Of a stretch of DNA of 64,000 nucleotides, positions 34,038-51,310 are shown piece by piece. A program made the translations under genes and the position numbers. This DNA comes from Pelodera strongyloides. Lineage: Eukaryota > Nematoda > Chromadorea > Rhabditida > Rhabditidae. The stretch lies in assembly GCA_036852015.1 (NCBI GenBank), contig JAANDG010000036.1:213501-277500 (forward strand). The letters run 5' to 3'. How positions within the stretch are numbered: position 1 is the stretch's first letter; every line of letters starts with the position of its first letter. The notes beneath the pieces were generated by a model, which had not been told where the DNA came from, made no database searches, and worked only from the letters and a program-made list of their open reading frames with translations.

Positions 34038-34386
34038 GGCACAAGTATTACGGTTGCCTTTTAGAATACGGTGTAGAAATGAGCGACGATGAGAAGCGAA
34101 TCTAGAGTTAGTATGTAGTTTGGTAGACCAGCGGACAGCAGTAGGCTAATGCTTATTGAAGGACCTTTCCTGATTTTAATTCTTTTAAAGTCCCGTTTCT
34201 GTTTTAGAATACGGTGTTGAGATGAGTGACGATGAGAAGGAGGATGAGCCGGAGGACAGCCTTGTCGATGCCGATGGCCATCTCAACCAGGAGAAGATGA
34301 ACAAGTGCAAGAAGCCACTGAAGGAGGCTGCTGAGGACATCAGCAAGAGCTACAATGAGCTCAAGGACTCGTGCAAGGTACAATAG
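29912..34386 (+). CDS. RING/B-box TRIM-like protein, probable E3 ubiquitin ligase
   Basis: Eleven exons: 29912-29957, 30370-30466, 30675-30739, 31186-31264, 31620-31686, 31980-32069, 32596-32712, 33007-33070, 33336-33427, 33770-33845 and 34208-34386. All phases agree, giving about 323 residues. The C3HC4 RING spans residues 9-53: CPIC, then LPCMHSVCQSC, then VCGTC. A B-box-like zinc region follows (GCGGCKRND, CMVCTTC, FCGYCAISEHQNHGHKIQSF), then a helical, probably coiled-coil part and an acidic, lysine-rich C-terminus (MSDDEKEDEPEDSLVDADG). RING proteins pass ubiquitin from an E2 to a substrate; neither is known here. An acceptor GTGTTTCAG lies 13 bases before the start. The last exon is read through a weak donor (GTACAA) to a TAG two codons on; a longer form is possible. 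See also the alternative exon at 34065. Confidence 0.88.
30960..31147. mobile_element. TTAA MITE of the GCGAAATACCGGCCGG family
   Basis: TTAACGCGAAATACGGCCCG at the left and CCGGCCGGCATTTCGCTTTTAA at the right (last part 31128-31147). It lies in the RING gene intron 30740-31185, about 40 bp before the next exon. Confidence 0.85.
32755..32945. repeat. GTGCATGCGGA(C/T)GTA minisatellite in RING gene intron 7
   Basis: Imperfect tandem units of about 32 bp: GTGTGCATGCGGACGTATGC then GTGCGTGTGGT, four to five copies. Frames on both strands across it are repeat artefacts (Met/Cys/Val-rich or Thr/His-rich). Confidence 0.85.
33464..33575. mobile_element. Small MITE with CCCGATATGGCCCCGATC ends, copy 1
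   Basis: GGAAAACCCGATATGGCCCC at the left is mirrored by GGGGCCATGTCCGGG at the right. A second copy is at 36060-36140. It lies in a RING gene intron. Confidence 0.7.
34001..34036. repeat. GA dinucleotide tract
   Basis: About 16 GA units just upstream of the duplicated terminal exon at 34065. Confidence 0.9.
34065..34105 (+). other. Candidate alternative last exon of the RING gene
   Basis: After an acceptor TTGCCTTTTAG the sequence reads (G)EYGVEMSDDEKRI and stop, in the phase left by the exon ending 33845. The first eleven residues equal the start of the regular last exon at 34208. Differences between the copies in that stretch are synonymous: GTT/GTA, GAG/GAA, AGT/AGC. Use of this exon would replace the long acidic tail by two residues and a stop. 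Confidence 0.6.
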
Positions 34387-35743
34387 GCTAGGGGATGGGG
34401 CTTACTGTAATATAAAGAACAGTACAGGGTGTTGGTAGTCCTTCCTCCTATTACCGTAGTTGTATGATGGAATTTCTATCTTTCTTGTCAGATTCTTTTT
34501 ATCAACATTCCTTTTTACTCAAACTGCTAACTGATTACATGCGGTTTTTGATTATGTGCAATTTTGTGCCTTATCTCATCTCGTATCCAACAAATTTCAG
34601 TGTCTTATTAGACGTTGTATAATGTTTTATTTTTATGTGTATTGCATGTTTCTGTGTTTTTTTTTCCATATGCAGTGAAAATTTTCAGTTGAAAACGTGG
34701 GCGAGTACTAGTGGGCGTATAATGTCATTTGAGTTCTTACGGATATACCGATTCGTATTGGCCAATAAACTAGGAGCCTATTCCCTTCTCCTAATGTTTC
34801 TTATTATTTTTCTCCTCCTGATTTCACACATTCCTGTGCGTCAAACTTTTTTTGCTAGTTTTAGTTTTTAAATGGGACAGTTTTGAGTTTTTATTTTGTC
34901 GCATAACCTGCCCATGTGTATTGTAATTTGTAATTGTACTTCTGGATCTAGTTGTATATGTTGTCCCTCGTTTCGCTCATCTTTTTCAAATAAAATCTTT
35001 TCGGATAAAATGTGGCGTATTGGCAAGCGATTTGAGTAGAAGCAATATGTGAAGGGAAAGGGTATTGTAAAATGGTAGCGGTCGTGTAAAATGGTAGTGC
35101 AGATAGGACAGCAGTTTCTTGTAAAAAGCACAATGTCCACGGAGGTTCGACTTCTCTCGGTGTGGTCACGACGGACATAATTTTATTCATTCGTTTCCCA
35201 GGTATTGTATATTTTTTTATTGTGGTTAAATCCACTGAAACTTTTTGTTGTAGAGGTACGATTAGTCACAAAAACTTCAAAACGAGTTTATACCGTGCAA
35301 ATAACACTCAAAAGAAAACAAGGAGAAACCGTACTGTAAAGTATCAGAGAATGGATAAGCAACATGGTGGTGAATTTATACACGTGTGCAGTTTTTTTTT
35401 GTAGGGATTATGCTGCTAAGTTGTGCGTTTAAAGAGGTGTGATACGTGGTTGGTGAACTGGACGAACACATTCCCACTAGAAACTTTGAATAGCAGATAC
35501 TTTGCATATTGTATGGGAATACTGTGGCGTCCAGGTCCAATACATTTCAAAATCAGTTGATTTAAATTTGGAAGCATAGCTTCTAAGGGAACTAATTGTC
35601 AGTGGTCTCTACTGTCCCAAACGAGTTTTTTTTGTCTTTGCTCTTCTAGTGTTTCAACATGAGACAGCGAATCGATAAGAAAATCGATAGTGTTATAATT
35701 CGATAATGGACTACAAACAGTACAAACTACAGACTACAGTACT
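34387..35743. other. Intergenic between convergent RING and dioxygenase genes
   Basis: No gene recognised. AATAAA at about 34990 on the plus strand could end the RING transcript. Short frames on both strands have no motifs. Confidence 0.45.
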
Positions 35744-41090
<5,347 letters not shown>

Positions 41091-42232
41091 TCTGCAACTG
41101 GTACGTAAGATACGATCTTGATGTGTAACGATAATAACAAAATGACTCGACAATGAAACAAATATAGCGCGAATAGGGAGAAAAATATATCGGGAACTAT
41201 TTATAGGAAGTGAACTAGAGGTTCGTGAGCCACTACACGGCGAAGGAAGCACTGGCGACCCCCCACCCTCGTTCCCCTAGCCTGAAGACGTCGCGTAGTC
41301 TTCTGCCTGGGACCCCCCGCCTACTTCACGGAAGAAGTCAAATGCTTTAAACACTGTATATTGCGCCGACTATAAGACATGATTTTTGCTCTCATTGTTA
41401 GAGGAACAAGCAGGTTCCATGTAGTTTGATTGGTGTCATATTGACTTCAAAACACAGTTTGTTAGCCAAATGGCTCCAGCATGTCTAGAAGAATGTGAGC
41501 CAGCGGACTCTGCCCCGTCTACCGTACTCCAAGAGCACCGTGAACTGAAACTGGTTTTGTTCTTTGCCTAGTTGCTCCCAATATTGTACCATGTCATAGC
41601 TCAACTTTACTACTGACATACCTGTTTTTCAGTATCGACTTGATCGCTGGAGGGGGTTCAGAAACCAGAGCCATGATGCCCGCACCGAGTACAGGTACAG
41701 ACAGTCCTTCAGAGATACACTGGGTACACTAGGTTCCCCCTACAGTATACCGAGTAGCAGAGCATCGACGATAAAGGTTGTTTTGCACCCGTCAGACATG
41801 CAGACTGAGTGTCACCGCGAAGGCTGTTTTACTCTGTGTACCAGTTGAGCGAACACGTGAACATCACGATAGTCTACCAGCGCACCAGTCAAAAGATAGG
41901 GACTGCTTTCGACGCTATGCCATGAGTGTCTACCGTAGTTCCCTAGCGATGACCTACATATAGTGTAGCAAGTCAGCGCAAATACTGAACTTTGGATTGG
42001 CGCACGTGCAGCGCATATACAGAAGTTGGAGCCCCGGTGGAGTTACCGCGCACCGCCTACCAATGGGTCAGAGCCTTACGGTAAGATATCTTTTGCAGCT
42101 AGCAGATAGCAGACTGATAAAAATGTACGATGCACGTGTACGAAATAAACCGGAACCCAAATCAGAGTCATGTGGCTTCGGCAAGAAGCAAATAGTAAAT
42201 AACATCGAGTTGCACGAAGAATAACGAAGAAA
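41091..42232. other. Upstream of the dioxygenase, no further gene seen
   Basis: Should hold the dioxygenase promoter. Short frames at 41778-41963 and 41997-42224 on the plus strand have no motif. Confidence 0.4.
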
Positions 42233-42643
42233 ATGATTATTATCGTTGCGCAATCCCTGGAAGAAGAAACTGAATTGCAGTCTGTTGCTGGCTGGCTTTG
42301 CAAAACGGGCAAACTCACGGAATCGGTTTATATTTTTTTTTCACTTGAGAAAAGTTTATTTCACGACCATGCCGGCACATTATTACGAAAGGAAAGTGTA
42401 CTTTCATTGAAGTTTGTGATTTATAATATTTTGAGATATTTTGAGGCTTTGAGATTACGTAGTGACAAGCAGGATTTATTTGTTGCATCAATAGGGTTCA
42501 TTTCTTCTGACTGGTCCTCTATGTCCTACAAACGTAAACTATTCATTTTCAAAAGAAAAGTACAATCAGATTGGGTAAGATCCGCTATCAACGGACTGAT
42601 GCGTTTAGAAAAAATTTCAAAAAAGTTGGCAAACAATGTTTAA
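42233..42643 (+). CDS. Unidentified 136-codon ORF
   Basis: Uninterrupted for 411 nt in an AT-rich area, which is longer than most chance frames here that are not made of repeats. The product has a basic C-terminal half (SYKRKLFIFKRK, RLEKISKKLANN). I recognise no domain and see no splice acceptor close to the start. It could be part of a decayed mobile element or chance. Confidence 0.22.
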   Translation: MIIIVAQSLEEETELQSVAGWLCKTGKLTESVYIFFSLEKSLFHDHAGTLLRKESVLSLKFVIYNILRYFEALRLRSDKQDLFVASIGFISSDWSSMSYKRKLFIFKRKVQSDWVRSAINGLMRLEKISKKLANNV

Positions 42644-45600
42644 TAGAAAACAGAAAACTGAAGAATTCGAGCAACCTCACAATCAGACGTGTCGGTCTAG
42701 AGCTAAATGTGGACTGTGGCTGAGCACATGAATATCAGTAATATGTGTCTACTATCTTCGCAAATTTCCGTGCCTAGGAACGCTTCGACGAAACGATTAT
42801 TATTGTCGCAAAGTGCCGAAAAAGCGCGCGTGCACGCGGGATTCCCTAAACAGAGCGCGCCTCGCGCTCCGTCTCGCGCGCTTCGCGTGAAGAAAAAAAA
42901 AACGCTTGTCAACGATTAGAGGCGCTGTCAACACTGGATCGAATATCATATGATTTTGAAAGTGAAAGTTGCAAAGTTGGGAATGTTGATTGATTAGGTT
43001 GGGAAACAAAAGAGTCGACAATTTACACAGGAAAGAGTTGAATGACGAGAGTTCCGATGTTTTTTATGGTAACAGGAGTCAATGGGTCGCAGACATGAAT
43101 AATATTTTTGAACCGATTTTCAGGTAGATTTTAGCGGTGCTTCAGAATCGGACGAGAAAAAATTTCCTCCAATTCAGGGCTAATTGGGTAAGACACCCCG
43201 CGGACACCCGATGCATCCTTGGATATCCCGGAACACATCCACGGACACCCCTGTGTCGCCGTATTCACCAACACACAGGGAGCCCTCCCTAGGGTCACGG
43301 GGCTCTGAATCTATTCTGCTCCCGCACTCTTTACGCACGCCTTAGCTCTCTGGGTGGGGAGGGCAGGGGGGCTCCCTGCGTGTTGGTGAATAAGGCCTTA
43401 GAAGATTAGTACGTGCACCCGTCTTGAAGCACCTATGAGCTTCAGGTCCGAAAGTGTCGATCGCCCTCATATGCTCTCAAATGTGGTCGCTTGTTTATGT
43501 TAGAACATTTTAAAACTTCTTTCCGTTGGCTACTTGTATTACGTAAGCATGGAGAGGAGAAACATTGGGTTCCTAAGAGCCGAGCCGATCCTAGCCTTGC
43601 TCTGTATAATAAATATTGATTGTTACTATAAACTCGACTAACAATGTGATTTAGTTTATAAATTAAAAGAACAAAAATACTATACGATATCAGTGCATGA
43701 ACTATAAAATTATTATTTTATCTTGTATCACATCTCTCAGGTGACCTTCCCGGCTGCCTTCCGGGGGTTCCCCGAACCCTGAACCCAGTCTTACTGTAAC
43801 GGTTTCTCTTTTCCGTTTCTTATTGTAGACAGAGATCTTAAGAGAGACAGGGAGAGAGAGAAGGAGAGGGAGAGGGAGGGAGAGAGGGACAGCAAGGGAA
43901 AGAACCAGAGAGAGAGAGAGAAGCTTCGGCTCCTTTTGCAAAGATATTTTGCCAGTTTTTTTTGTTGCCGTGCGCAACAATTAACACATTTCGACGAAAT
44001 GCAAAGGCGTCAGGGTTTCCCAAATTCCTAAGCAAAGCGCCGGAACTCATTAATAAGGTGATGTTTTCGCACCCAATAGATGAGAAGCTCGGGGATACCG
44101 TATGCAAGGGATAAGGTCCAAAAGGAGCATGTGTGCGCACATGCGCGGCACACAATAGCCGGAGACAAGTAGTGATTGAATGGCTTAGCCACCAAAAACC
44201 CTTTACCCAACGGAAACTGTAAGAGGTGGTTGACAACACAATGTGTGATTATTGAAAAGAGAGCAAACGATACAGCAAAAAGAAAAAGAGCAAAGCCAGT
44301 AAGGAGTAACAAGGCGCCCTGAACCTCATAACTATGCTGTAGTGCAATATGATGTCAACACTAGGATTCTTTCTTTTGAAAAGTGTAGGTAAGTGCAGCT
44401 TAACTGGTTAGATACCATGGTGTTATCTATTTTTTATTGTATTCAGCATACACATATCTTGGACGTATAAAAGGGCGGAAATTGGTAGTTTATCGGTGTA
44501 CACAGTTCTACTAAGATTACGTCGTATGTACTTATGTATGCACTAACATATTACTCATTTATTTGTAGCGTTATGGTCCTTATCAGACTGATAATGGCCT
44601 ATGGTCTAATGAGCGAGCGAAGGTTGACATTTTTTATCTTTTTTTTCTGCTGATATTTCGTCTTTCTATTTGTTACAGTTTCTAAAAAAGCTGCACTCTT
44701 CTGTTTTATTTCATACTTACAATTAGGATGTGGTTTGCTGATTATGATGCTGATTACAGTAACTGTACAAAGACAAAGACAAGGGAGGGGCTCGGCACTA
44801 AACTACTACAAAAATGGCAAAATGAAAGGACACAAATTTCGACGAAAATAGTCGACACAAGCTGATTTTACAAGGAGGGTTGTTTGTTCGTCAGGAATAC
44901 AACAACACACGTATCATGCAATAGTTCTCTAGTGTAATGTCCGACTTATCACAGTTTAGCTATGAACCAGGCTAATTATCGATGAAACAATAACTTACTC
45001 ATTCAATTGATTATAAAAGTAAGGCAACAACTCTAATTATCATAAAACGTTCTTTTGTAAAACAATTTTGTATAAATCAAGGATATTCGTACAACACTTT
45101 CAACTAAAAGTCAAATAGGGCTAATTATCGAATGATCAAAAGTGCAATTATCGAAAAGTGCACGTGGTCGGTCACATTGTCAGCGATGACCAGCGTCTGC
45201 GCGCTGCGCGCTAGGGCTAGCGCAGGAGCGCGCTTGACAATTGTCTGCTGTGAGATATAATGATAGCGCTGAGATAGTTTTGGGGGTCGCCTGCCCGTAG
45301 TTCATTTCGTTGACACACGAATACCCATTAGAAGACGGTGAAATTGATCGAATCTTTTCCTCGGCAATATATTATATTATTTGGAGTTGCGAGGATTACT
45401 TCATAACAAAAAGTAGAGTTATCCATAATGGAGAAAATCTCTTGCCGGGTTGTACGACTAAGGATGAACCCGTGAGCCTGAACCCGAGCATGCGCCTGAG
45501 CATGAGCCGGAGAATGAGCCCAAGCGGTTTCTTGTAATTAAAATGTGACAGCCTTTCATCTAACTTAAAAACTAAACTAGTTATCACAATTGCAGAAATT

Positions 45601-46735
45601 TAATGACTGCGGCTCGCGGCTGCGCCCGAGTGAAGCTGTCTTTTTCACAATTAGAAAAAGATGCTGCACTTGATAGCTGATGCTAGACAAAACAATGAAC
45701 TGAATATAGCATGTCTTCGATTTAACGGAATATAAACAATCCATAAACTTCCACAATATAAGAATAGTCACCAGATGCTTGAACAAATTTCCATTGGGCG
45801 GTAGCTCTACATCACTAGTGCTAGTGCTAGGCTTCTACATGGACTGTCTGCATGCAAAAAAACTTCGCTATTTTGTGTTTTCTGAGTTTTGGTCGTGCTC
45901 TGCTCCGCAAACCTTTGCAAGCGGCACGTGGTTAGTCTGATCAAAAGCATGGGAGAGCGCGCAGCGCTCTCATTTTCCTAGCTAGAGTGGTGCGACGTAG
46001 TGATCATGCGCGCTTCGCGCTCCATTTCGTTGACACAACGCGACGGAAATCCCCCAAATAATATCTTATTATAACAGTAAGACGCGGAACTTCAGCTCAC
46101 ACATCACTGTATTTCAATGGGAGGAATTTGCTCCGGAAAATGCGAAGAAAAGAAAATGGAGAATGAACAAAATGTTATCATTTTTGAGTTTGAAGGAAAA
46201 CATTTCTGCTTGATCAAAAATTAATATCGTACAATTCAAAACTTGTTCGAAGTGCCTTCAAGCGACATAACGGCCGGTTTTTGAAACACAACTAACACGA
46301 TTTTTTCTAATCGTACTCATTTGCATATGATGCATGGAAAGGCATTTGCCCAAAATCTGTTTCAAAAACCGAAAATTATATCCCTTTGAATACAAAGTTT
46401 ATACTATAGAGATGAATGAAATAAAACATATTTTCTGACTAACGAGTAGAAACGGTGAAACGTGAAACACACCCCCTTTTACGACCTTATTATTAACCTT
46501 GATTTACGACTGGTTACTGTAACGTTAATGATCGCTTGTCGCCGAACTATGGTTTATTGCGCTATGAGTATATGTATACAACGCGAGCAATTTGTTAACT
46601 ACTAATATGCGTCGTACGACGTTGTAATCAAACCACCGAGTTTAAAATTTTTAGAAAAGTGCAAGTGCTAGAAATAGTTCAAATGAAAAGCTCTATCAGA
46701 AAAAGAAACAAATACGTAATCATTTCACTTAACAA
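42644..46735. other. Long gene-poor stretch with GC-rich patches
   Basis: No gene that I can support. GC-rich patches with GCGCGC words lie at about 42820-42890, 45186-45240 and 45956-46030; the phrase CATTTCGTTGACACA recurs at 45303 and 46023. A GA-rich tract lies at about 43835-43920. A minus-strand frame at 44028-44312 begins with a hydrophobic stretch (FALFLFAVSFALFSII) but has no further support. A divergent relative of the GCGAAATACCGGCCGG MITE lies at about 46262-46390. Confidence 0.4.
43175..43405. mobile_element. Minisatellite start plus 136-bp inverted repeat
   Basis: GGCTAATTGGGTAAGACACC opens a run of GGACACCC words, mirroring the ends at 1250 and 10070. It runs into an inverted repeat with ends TTCACCAACACACAGGGAGCC (43262 onward, 21 bp) and its near complement ending about 43397. 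Confidence 0.6.
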
Positions 46736-46814
46736 AAATAAATGACACACACAAAAACAACAACTTTGGACATAAAAAGCGGAGTTCTTTATTTGGTGAA
46801 TAATCATTTATTAC

Positions 46815-46900
46815 ATCTATATTACATTTATATTACATCTATCCATATACATCTATATTACATATATATATATACATCTATATTACATTTATTCAAAAAG
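46815..46900. repeat. CATCTATATTACAT repeat
   Basis: The words CATCTATATTACAT and TACATCTA occur about seven times with TATATA runs between them. Confidence 0.75.
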
Positions 46901-46935
46901 ATCTCATTACATCTTTCAAAATCATAAAGCGCGAG

Positions 46936-47220
46936 GTGGATATAGACAGTAGTAAATACTATGTGTGGAGGCCAATGAGCAGATCAAGCTACTTTAATCT
47001 GAGTATTGAATTCAGTCGCAAAAATGTCAAATTTCACTCTTTCTTTATAAGAACGGCGAGGTGGCTTTCAAATGCAAATTTTCCATTAGACGCGCTAGTG
47101 TCGCAAAATTCTCATGTCTTTAAGAAAAAGCTGAAGGCAATAGATATCCTTGAATGTCTCGGAGTTGAAAAATGGAAAACATTATCTCTGTTAACCGTTG
47201 ATTCATTTAGAATACGCTGA
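46936..47220 (+). pseudogene. Non-LTR retrotransposon remnant (C-terminal end of reverse transcriptase ORF)
   Basis: The frame SFFIRTARWLSNANFPLDAL followed by VFKKKLK resembles the end of LINE-type reverse transcriptase ORFs, where RTxRxWNxLP and FKxxL are common. The tryptophan motif is degenerate and no catalytic YxDD domain is found upstream. Call rests on this short pattern only. Confidence 0.4.
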
Positions 47221-47925
47221 CCATCAATTAGTGGAATTTACAGCATGCTGGAACGACTATCGGCAACAACGGGATAAATCATAATTCTTTCTTTTCTTTC
47301 CATTTATATTCACTGGCCTTTTCAAAGACACCAATTCACTAATGCAGCACCATGTGCATGTATACTCAAGCAAATATACAGACTTATACGTTACGCTCGT
47401 GAAGAATAATAAGAAGGAGGTTCTACATAAACAGTTAACCCTTTTCCTTAGCTTTATAAGTGGTTTAGCTACGTAGCGCATGCGGACTCCTGCGGGTGGA
47501 GGGTAGTGACGATGCTAGGCCCCTACTTTCTTTATGTGATGGCCCTGAGAATGTATTTACTTGTTGTATTGCTTGTTGAGAACGTGAACGCGTAGTACTT
47601 TTGTTGAGGTAACGTGGCTAAGCTAAACTAAAAATATAAAATACGGGTTGGCTGTTTGTGTGGGACCAAGTTCTTTGATTCGCTATCATCATCGTTTTCT
47701 TTATTAACCTTGTGGAATTACAATCGATATACTGTTGGTGGAAATTATTTCCAAGTATCTATATCATCTACTTTGATTTTTCTTTTTCATCGTCTCTCAT
47801 GGCGATGCGCCCTTTTAATGAGTATAATAAATATTAAAAAAAATATTCAATACATGAATAAAAGAGAAACACAACAAACAAATCGTAAATTGAAATAATA
47901 GATCATGCTGTACCATTCTAGCATT
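47221..47925. other. Intergenic, no gene seen
   Basis: AT-rich sequence without recognisable coding exons or repeats. Confidence 0.5.
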
Positions 47926-48100
47926 TTAAAGCGAAGTACCGGCCGGTTTTGAAACACACCGAGTACGCGCGCATTCTTATGCAGCTTACGCAAATAACAT
48001 AGAATAAAAAATCGAGCTAAATTAGAGCAACTTAGCATAAATAAGTGAGGATTCAGTTGTCCACGATGCGTCTCAAAAACTGGCCGGTACTTCGCTTTAA
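47926..48100. mobile_element. TTAA MITE of the GCGAAATACCGGCCGG family
   Basis: TTAAAGCGAAGTACCGGCCG at the left and GGCCGGTACTTCGCTTTAA at the right. Confidence 0.88.
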
Positions 48101-48329
48101 AGCAGCTTGTGTTATTTCAGAATGCAACATTACCGTCTTTCCTGACACCAATTTCAAGGGCATAGCACGCACGATCTTGAAGCGTAAAATATTCATTATT
48201 GTTAAGTTAACTTGCATCTCTCCCTCTCTTTAGCCTTAAGATTGTATTGCCCCATTATCATTATCTCTCACAATCGGCTTTGTTGTTGCTTATCTAGGTT
48301 CCTATCGCAATGCATGCCCTCGGCTCCAC

Positions 48330-48995
48330 TCGCACCCTTCTTCTATTATTCATCTCTCAACTCCTCTCTTCACTCTCTCCCCGGATGATTGTTTCTCTTC
48401 CACTCCCCCTCCCTCATTCCTCCCTTTTTTTACCCTCTCCCCTCTCTATTTCTCTTTCTCCTCTGTCTCTTTATTTCTCCCTCATATCCTCTTTTTTTCT
48501 ACTTCTGCCTCTCTCCTCATCTCTGTTTCATTCTCTCTCTCCCCATCTCTCTCTGTTTTCTCTATTTTCCCCTCCCACTTTTTTGCTAGCTTCATTTCCT
48601 TTCTCTTTCGTCCTCGCTACTTCCTCACTTATCTTCTCTCGTTTGGACTGTGTCCATTTCCCTCATCCTCTTTCCCTTTCTCGCACATCCAACTTTCTCT
48701 ATCTATCTCTCATTTTGCCCCGTCTCTCTTCTCTCTCTCTCTCTCTCTCTCTCTCCTCCCTCACGCAAGAATCCACAGATATTCGCGCCAAATTTCCTCC
48801 ATCACGCTCACTCCCCTTTTCTCCTCCCGATTTCCTCTCTCTCTCCCTCTTAGATTTTCCGCCCCTCTCTTCTATTTATCTCCCTCTCCCTCTCCCTCTC
48901 TCTCTTCCTCTCTCCTATCCCCCCTCTCTCTCCTATCCATCTCTCTATCTCTCTCTCTCTCTCTACCTCCCTCCCTCCCTCCCTCACTCTGCCCG
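48330..48995. repeat. CT-rich polypyrimidine tract
   Basis: About 660 bases, almost all C and T on the plus strand, made of CTCT, CCCT and TTTCT words. It produces a 235-codon Ser/Leu/Pro frame without coding value. Confidence 0.95.
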
Positions 48996-49111
48996 ACATG
49001 GAGAAGATGAGATGTAAATAATTGAGCTACATATCATTTTTAATTGTTCGTCTTCATTACAGTTTACCTACAAATGTTTCCATCATGCACTGCCTACGAT
49101 ACCATCATCGC

Positions 49112-49904
49112 AGCAAGGCAAGGTACTCAGACAGACTTTTCACAACCACTCTTACCCAAGTCATTGGTTCGGTGTACCCAAGCCTGGTGACTCCCATTTC
49201 CAACTACGAGGGGGATGTTCTGCCACCTCAGAGTACAATGCCGGGAAATGGCCCAAGTTTCGATTCACTAGTGCCAACCTCAGCGACACTGGTTGCCAAC
49301 CGAGAGAGGTTGACTCCCAGACCGTACCGCTTGGTACCATCAGACGGGCTCTGCTTTTGGTTTCAATACACAAGGCAAAACCCAAGACCGCCTTCTAGTA
49401 CTCTGCATGCCCACCTCAGTTCCTAACACACCGTCGGCTGGGAATGGTCCAGGAAAAGTATTACTCATACAGTCCCCGGTGGGTGTCAACAGCCACACGC
49501 ATCTCAGATCCCAATCTAACGGATGGTATTTAGATAGTACCTCCGAACCGGGCGCCTCCCTTCGGCATAACTTCTGACCACGCATGCGCGAATCTGAGCT
49601 GGACACGCAGAGTACTAGAAGAGCGGCTTGGGTTTTGCCAAGCATATTGAAACCAAAAACAGAGACCGTCTGATGGTACCAAGCAGCACAGTCTGGCAGT
49701 CAACCTCTCTCGGTTGGCAACCAGTGCCACCAAGATTGACACCAGTGAACCGAAACGAGGACCATTTCCCGACATTGCACTCCGAGGTAGCAGAACATCC
49801 CCCGCGTAGAAGGAAAGGGGAGTCACCATGCTTGGGTACAACCGAACCAATGACTTGGGTTGGAGTGGATGTGAGAAGTCTGTCTGAGTATCCTTGCCTT
49901 ACTG
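49112..49904. mobile_element. Foldback element with arms of about 320 bp
   Basis: The left arm (49112 to about 49430) is repeated in reverse complement at about 49583-49904, about 80 percent identical by eye. Ends: AAGGCAAGGTACTCAGACAG and its near complement. The spacer is about 150 bp. Both arms give the same translated phrase on opposite strands (LVANRERLT, LVPSDGLCFWFQY), which follows from the arm symmetry. No transposase is seen. Confidence 0.85.
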
Positions 49905-50094
49905 TAATGACAGTACCGTAGGTAGCGATTGATGGAAACCCGGAGCAGATATGCTGTATTGGAGACGAACAAGGACGAAGTTGGTGCAGATATCGTCTAC
50001 GTTGGAAAGCTCCAATTTTGTATTACTGACATCTCACCGTCAAAACCTCTATGCAAACTCCAACTCTCTTCTAACCCCATTATCATTTCCCTCA

Positions 50095-50129
50095 GCTCTT
50101 TCGTTTTCTCTCTCGCTCTCACTTATCCA

Positions 50130-50179
<50 letters not shown>

Positions 50180-50535
50180 ATCTCTCTCTTCTCTATCTTC
50201 CTTTCTTTCTTTTCTTCTTTTCTCTCTCTTCTCTTTTTTTTTCTCTCTCTCTCTCTATCTCTCCTCTCTCTTCTCTCCTCTCTCTCTATCTCTATCTCTC
50301 TCTCTCTCTTCTATCTCTTCTCTCTCTCTCTCTACCATTATCTCCCCCTCTCTCTCTCGCTCTCTCGTGCTCTCTTTCGTTCTCTCTCCTCCTCTCACTC
50401 ATGTAATTCTCTATCTCCTGTCGCTCTGTATCTAGTCCTCCACCCCTCCCTATTTTCCCTCTATTTCCCTCATCTTCATACATGTATTCGAACTCTCTTC
50501 ATTTTATCTCCCCCGTTCTCTATCTCTCTCTCTCT

Positions 50536-50566
<31 letters not shown>

Positions 50567-50885
50567 CTCTCTCTTCTAACACCATTATCTCCCCCCCCTC
50601 TCTCGTTCGCTCTCTCTTGCTCTCTCTTTCTTTCGTTCTCTCTCTCTTCTCTCTCTCTTCTCTCTCTCTCTTCTCTCTCTCTCTCCCTTTCTCTCCGTCA
50701 CCCTCACTCACTGTAAATCTCTATCTCTATATCTCTATCTCACCTCCGCCCCTCTCTACCCTTTATTTCTCTCATCTATTTATTCGAACTTTCGAACTCT
50801 CTTCATTTGAGCTCCCCCGTTCTCTTTCTCTCTCGCAGTCTCTCTCTCGCTATTTATCGCTCTCTCTCTCTCTCCCTTGCTGTCG
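50095..50885. repeat. Second CT-rich polypyrimidine tract
   Basis: About 790 bases of CTCTCT and TTCTCTC with short breaks, on the same strand as the tract at 48330. Open frames across it on both strands are low-complexity. Confidence 0.95.
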
Positions 50886-50933
50886 AGAATCCCGCATTAA
50901 ACTTTATTTCAGGTTCTTACAACAGCTCATTAC

Positions 50934-51120
50934 TATCAAAATTCAATGGTTTTTCACATGGCCATAACAATCACCGAATCACCTATAGGAATACTCTTTT
51001 AGTTGGAGATTCACTTTATTAAGTCTTACTGTTCTCTCGACAATCCGCGGTTACAAACTTTTCTGATATCGAAAAAACGGCAACTTCAACCCCTCAATAT
51101 ACATTGCAGATAATAAGCTG
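50934..51120. repeat. 187-bp direct repeat, copy 1
   Basis: Runs from TATCAAAATTCAATGG to GATAATAAGCTG. Copy 2 is at 51311-51497, same orientation, same length, roughly 95 percent identical. It contains ATTCACTTTATTAAGTC, a possible reverse polyadenylation-like signal. Confidence 0.92.
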
Positions 51121-51310
51121 CAACCTACTTGCAGCCTTGAGTCGTCAAGTTTTTGTGCTTCTGAAACCAGATTCACCACTACACTCCCCGGGGAATCATA
51201 CAGAATAGCATTCCAACATGAGAGCGAGGAATAAGACAGAGGTTTCTCTCGGGGAATTGAGTGGTAAAAAGTCTCAGGAACATTCTGACAAGGTAGGTAG
51301 CCAGAGACTA

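Noticed and set aside
44028..44312. Chemoreceptor-like exon (hydrophobic minus-strand frame)
   Set aside because: One hydrophobic stretch only; no further membrane segments or phase-compatible exons nearby.
48310..49017. 235-codon open frame, the longest in the window
   Set aside because: It is almost entirely Ser/Leu/Pro/Phe from the CT-rich tract; low complexity explains the lack of stops. The same holds for the frames at 49929-50967.
49022..49850. Protein gene encoded on both strands (LVANRERLT phrase)
   Set aside because: The mirrored translations follow from the inverted arms; there is no start context, splice site or family match.
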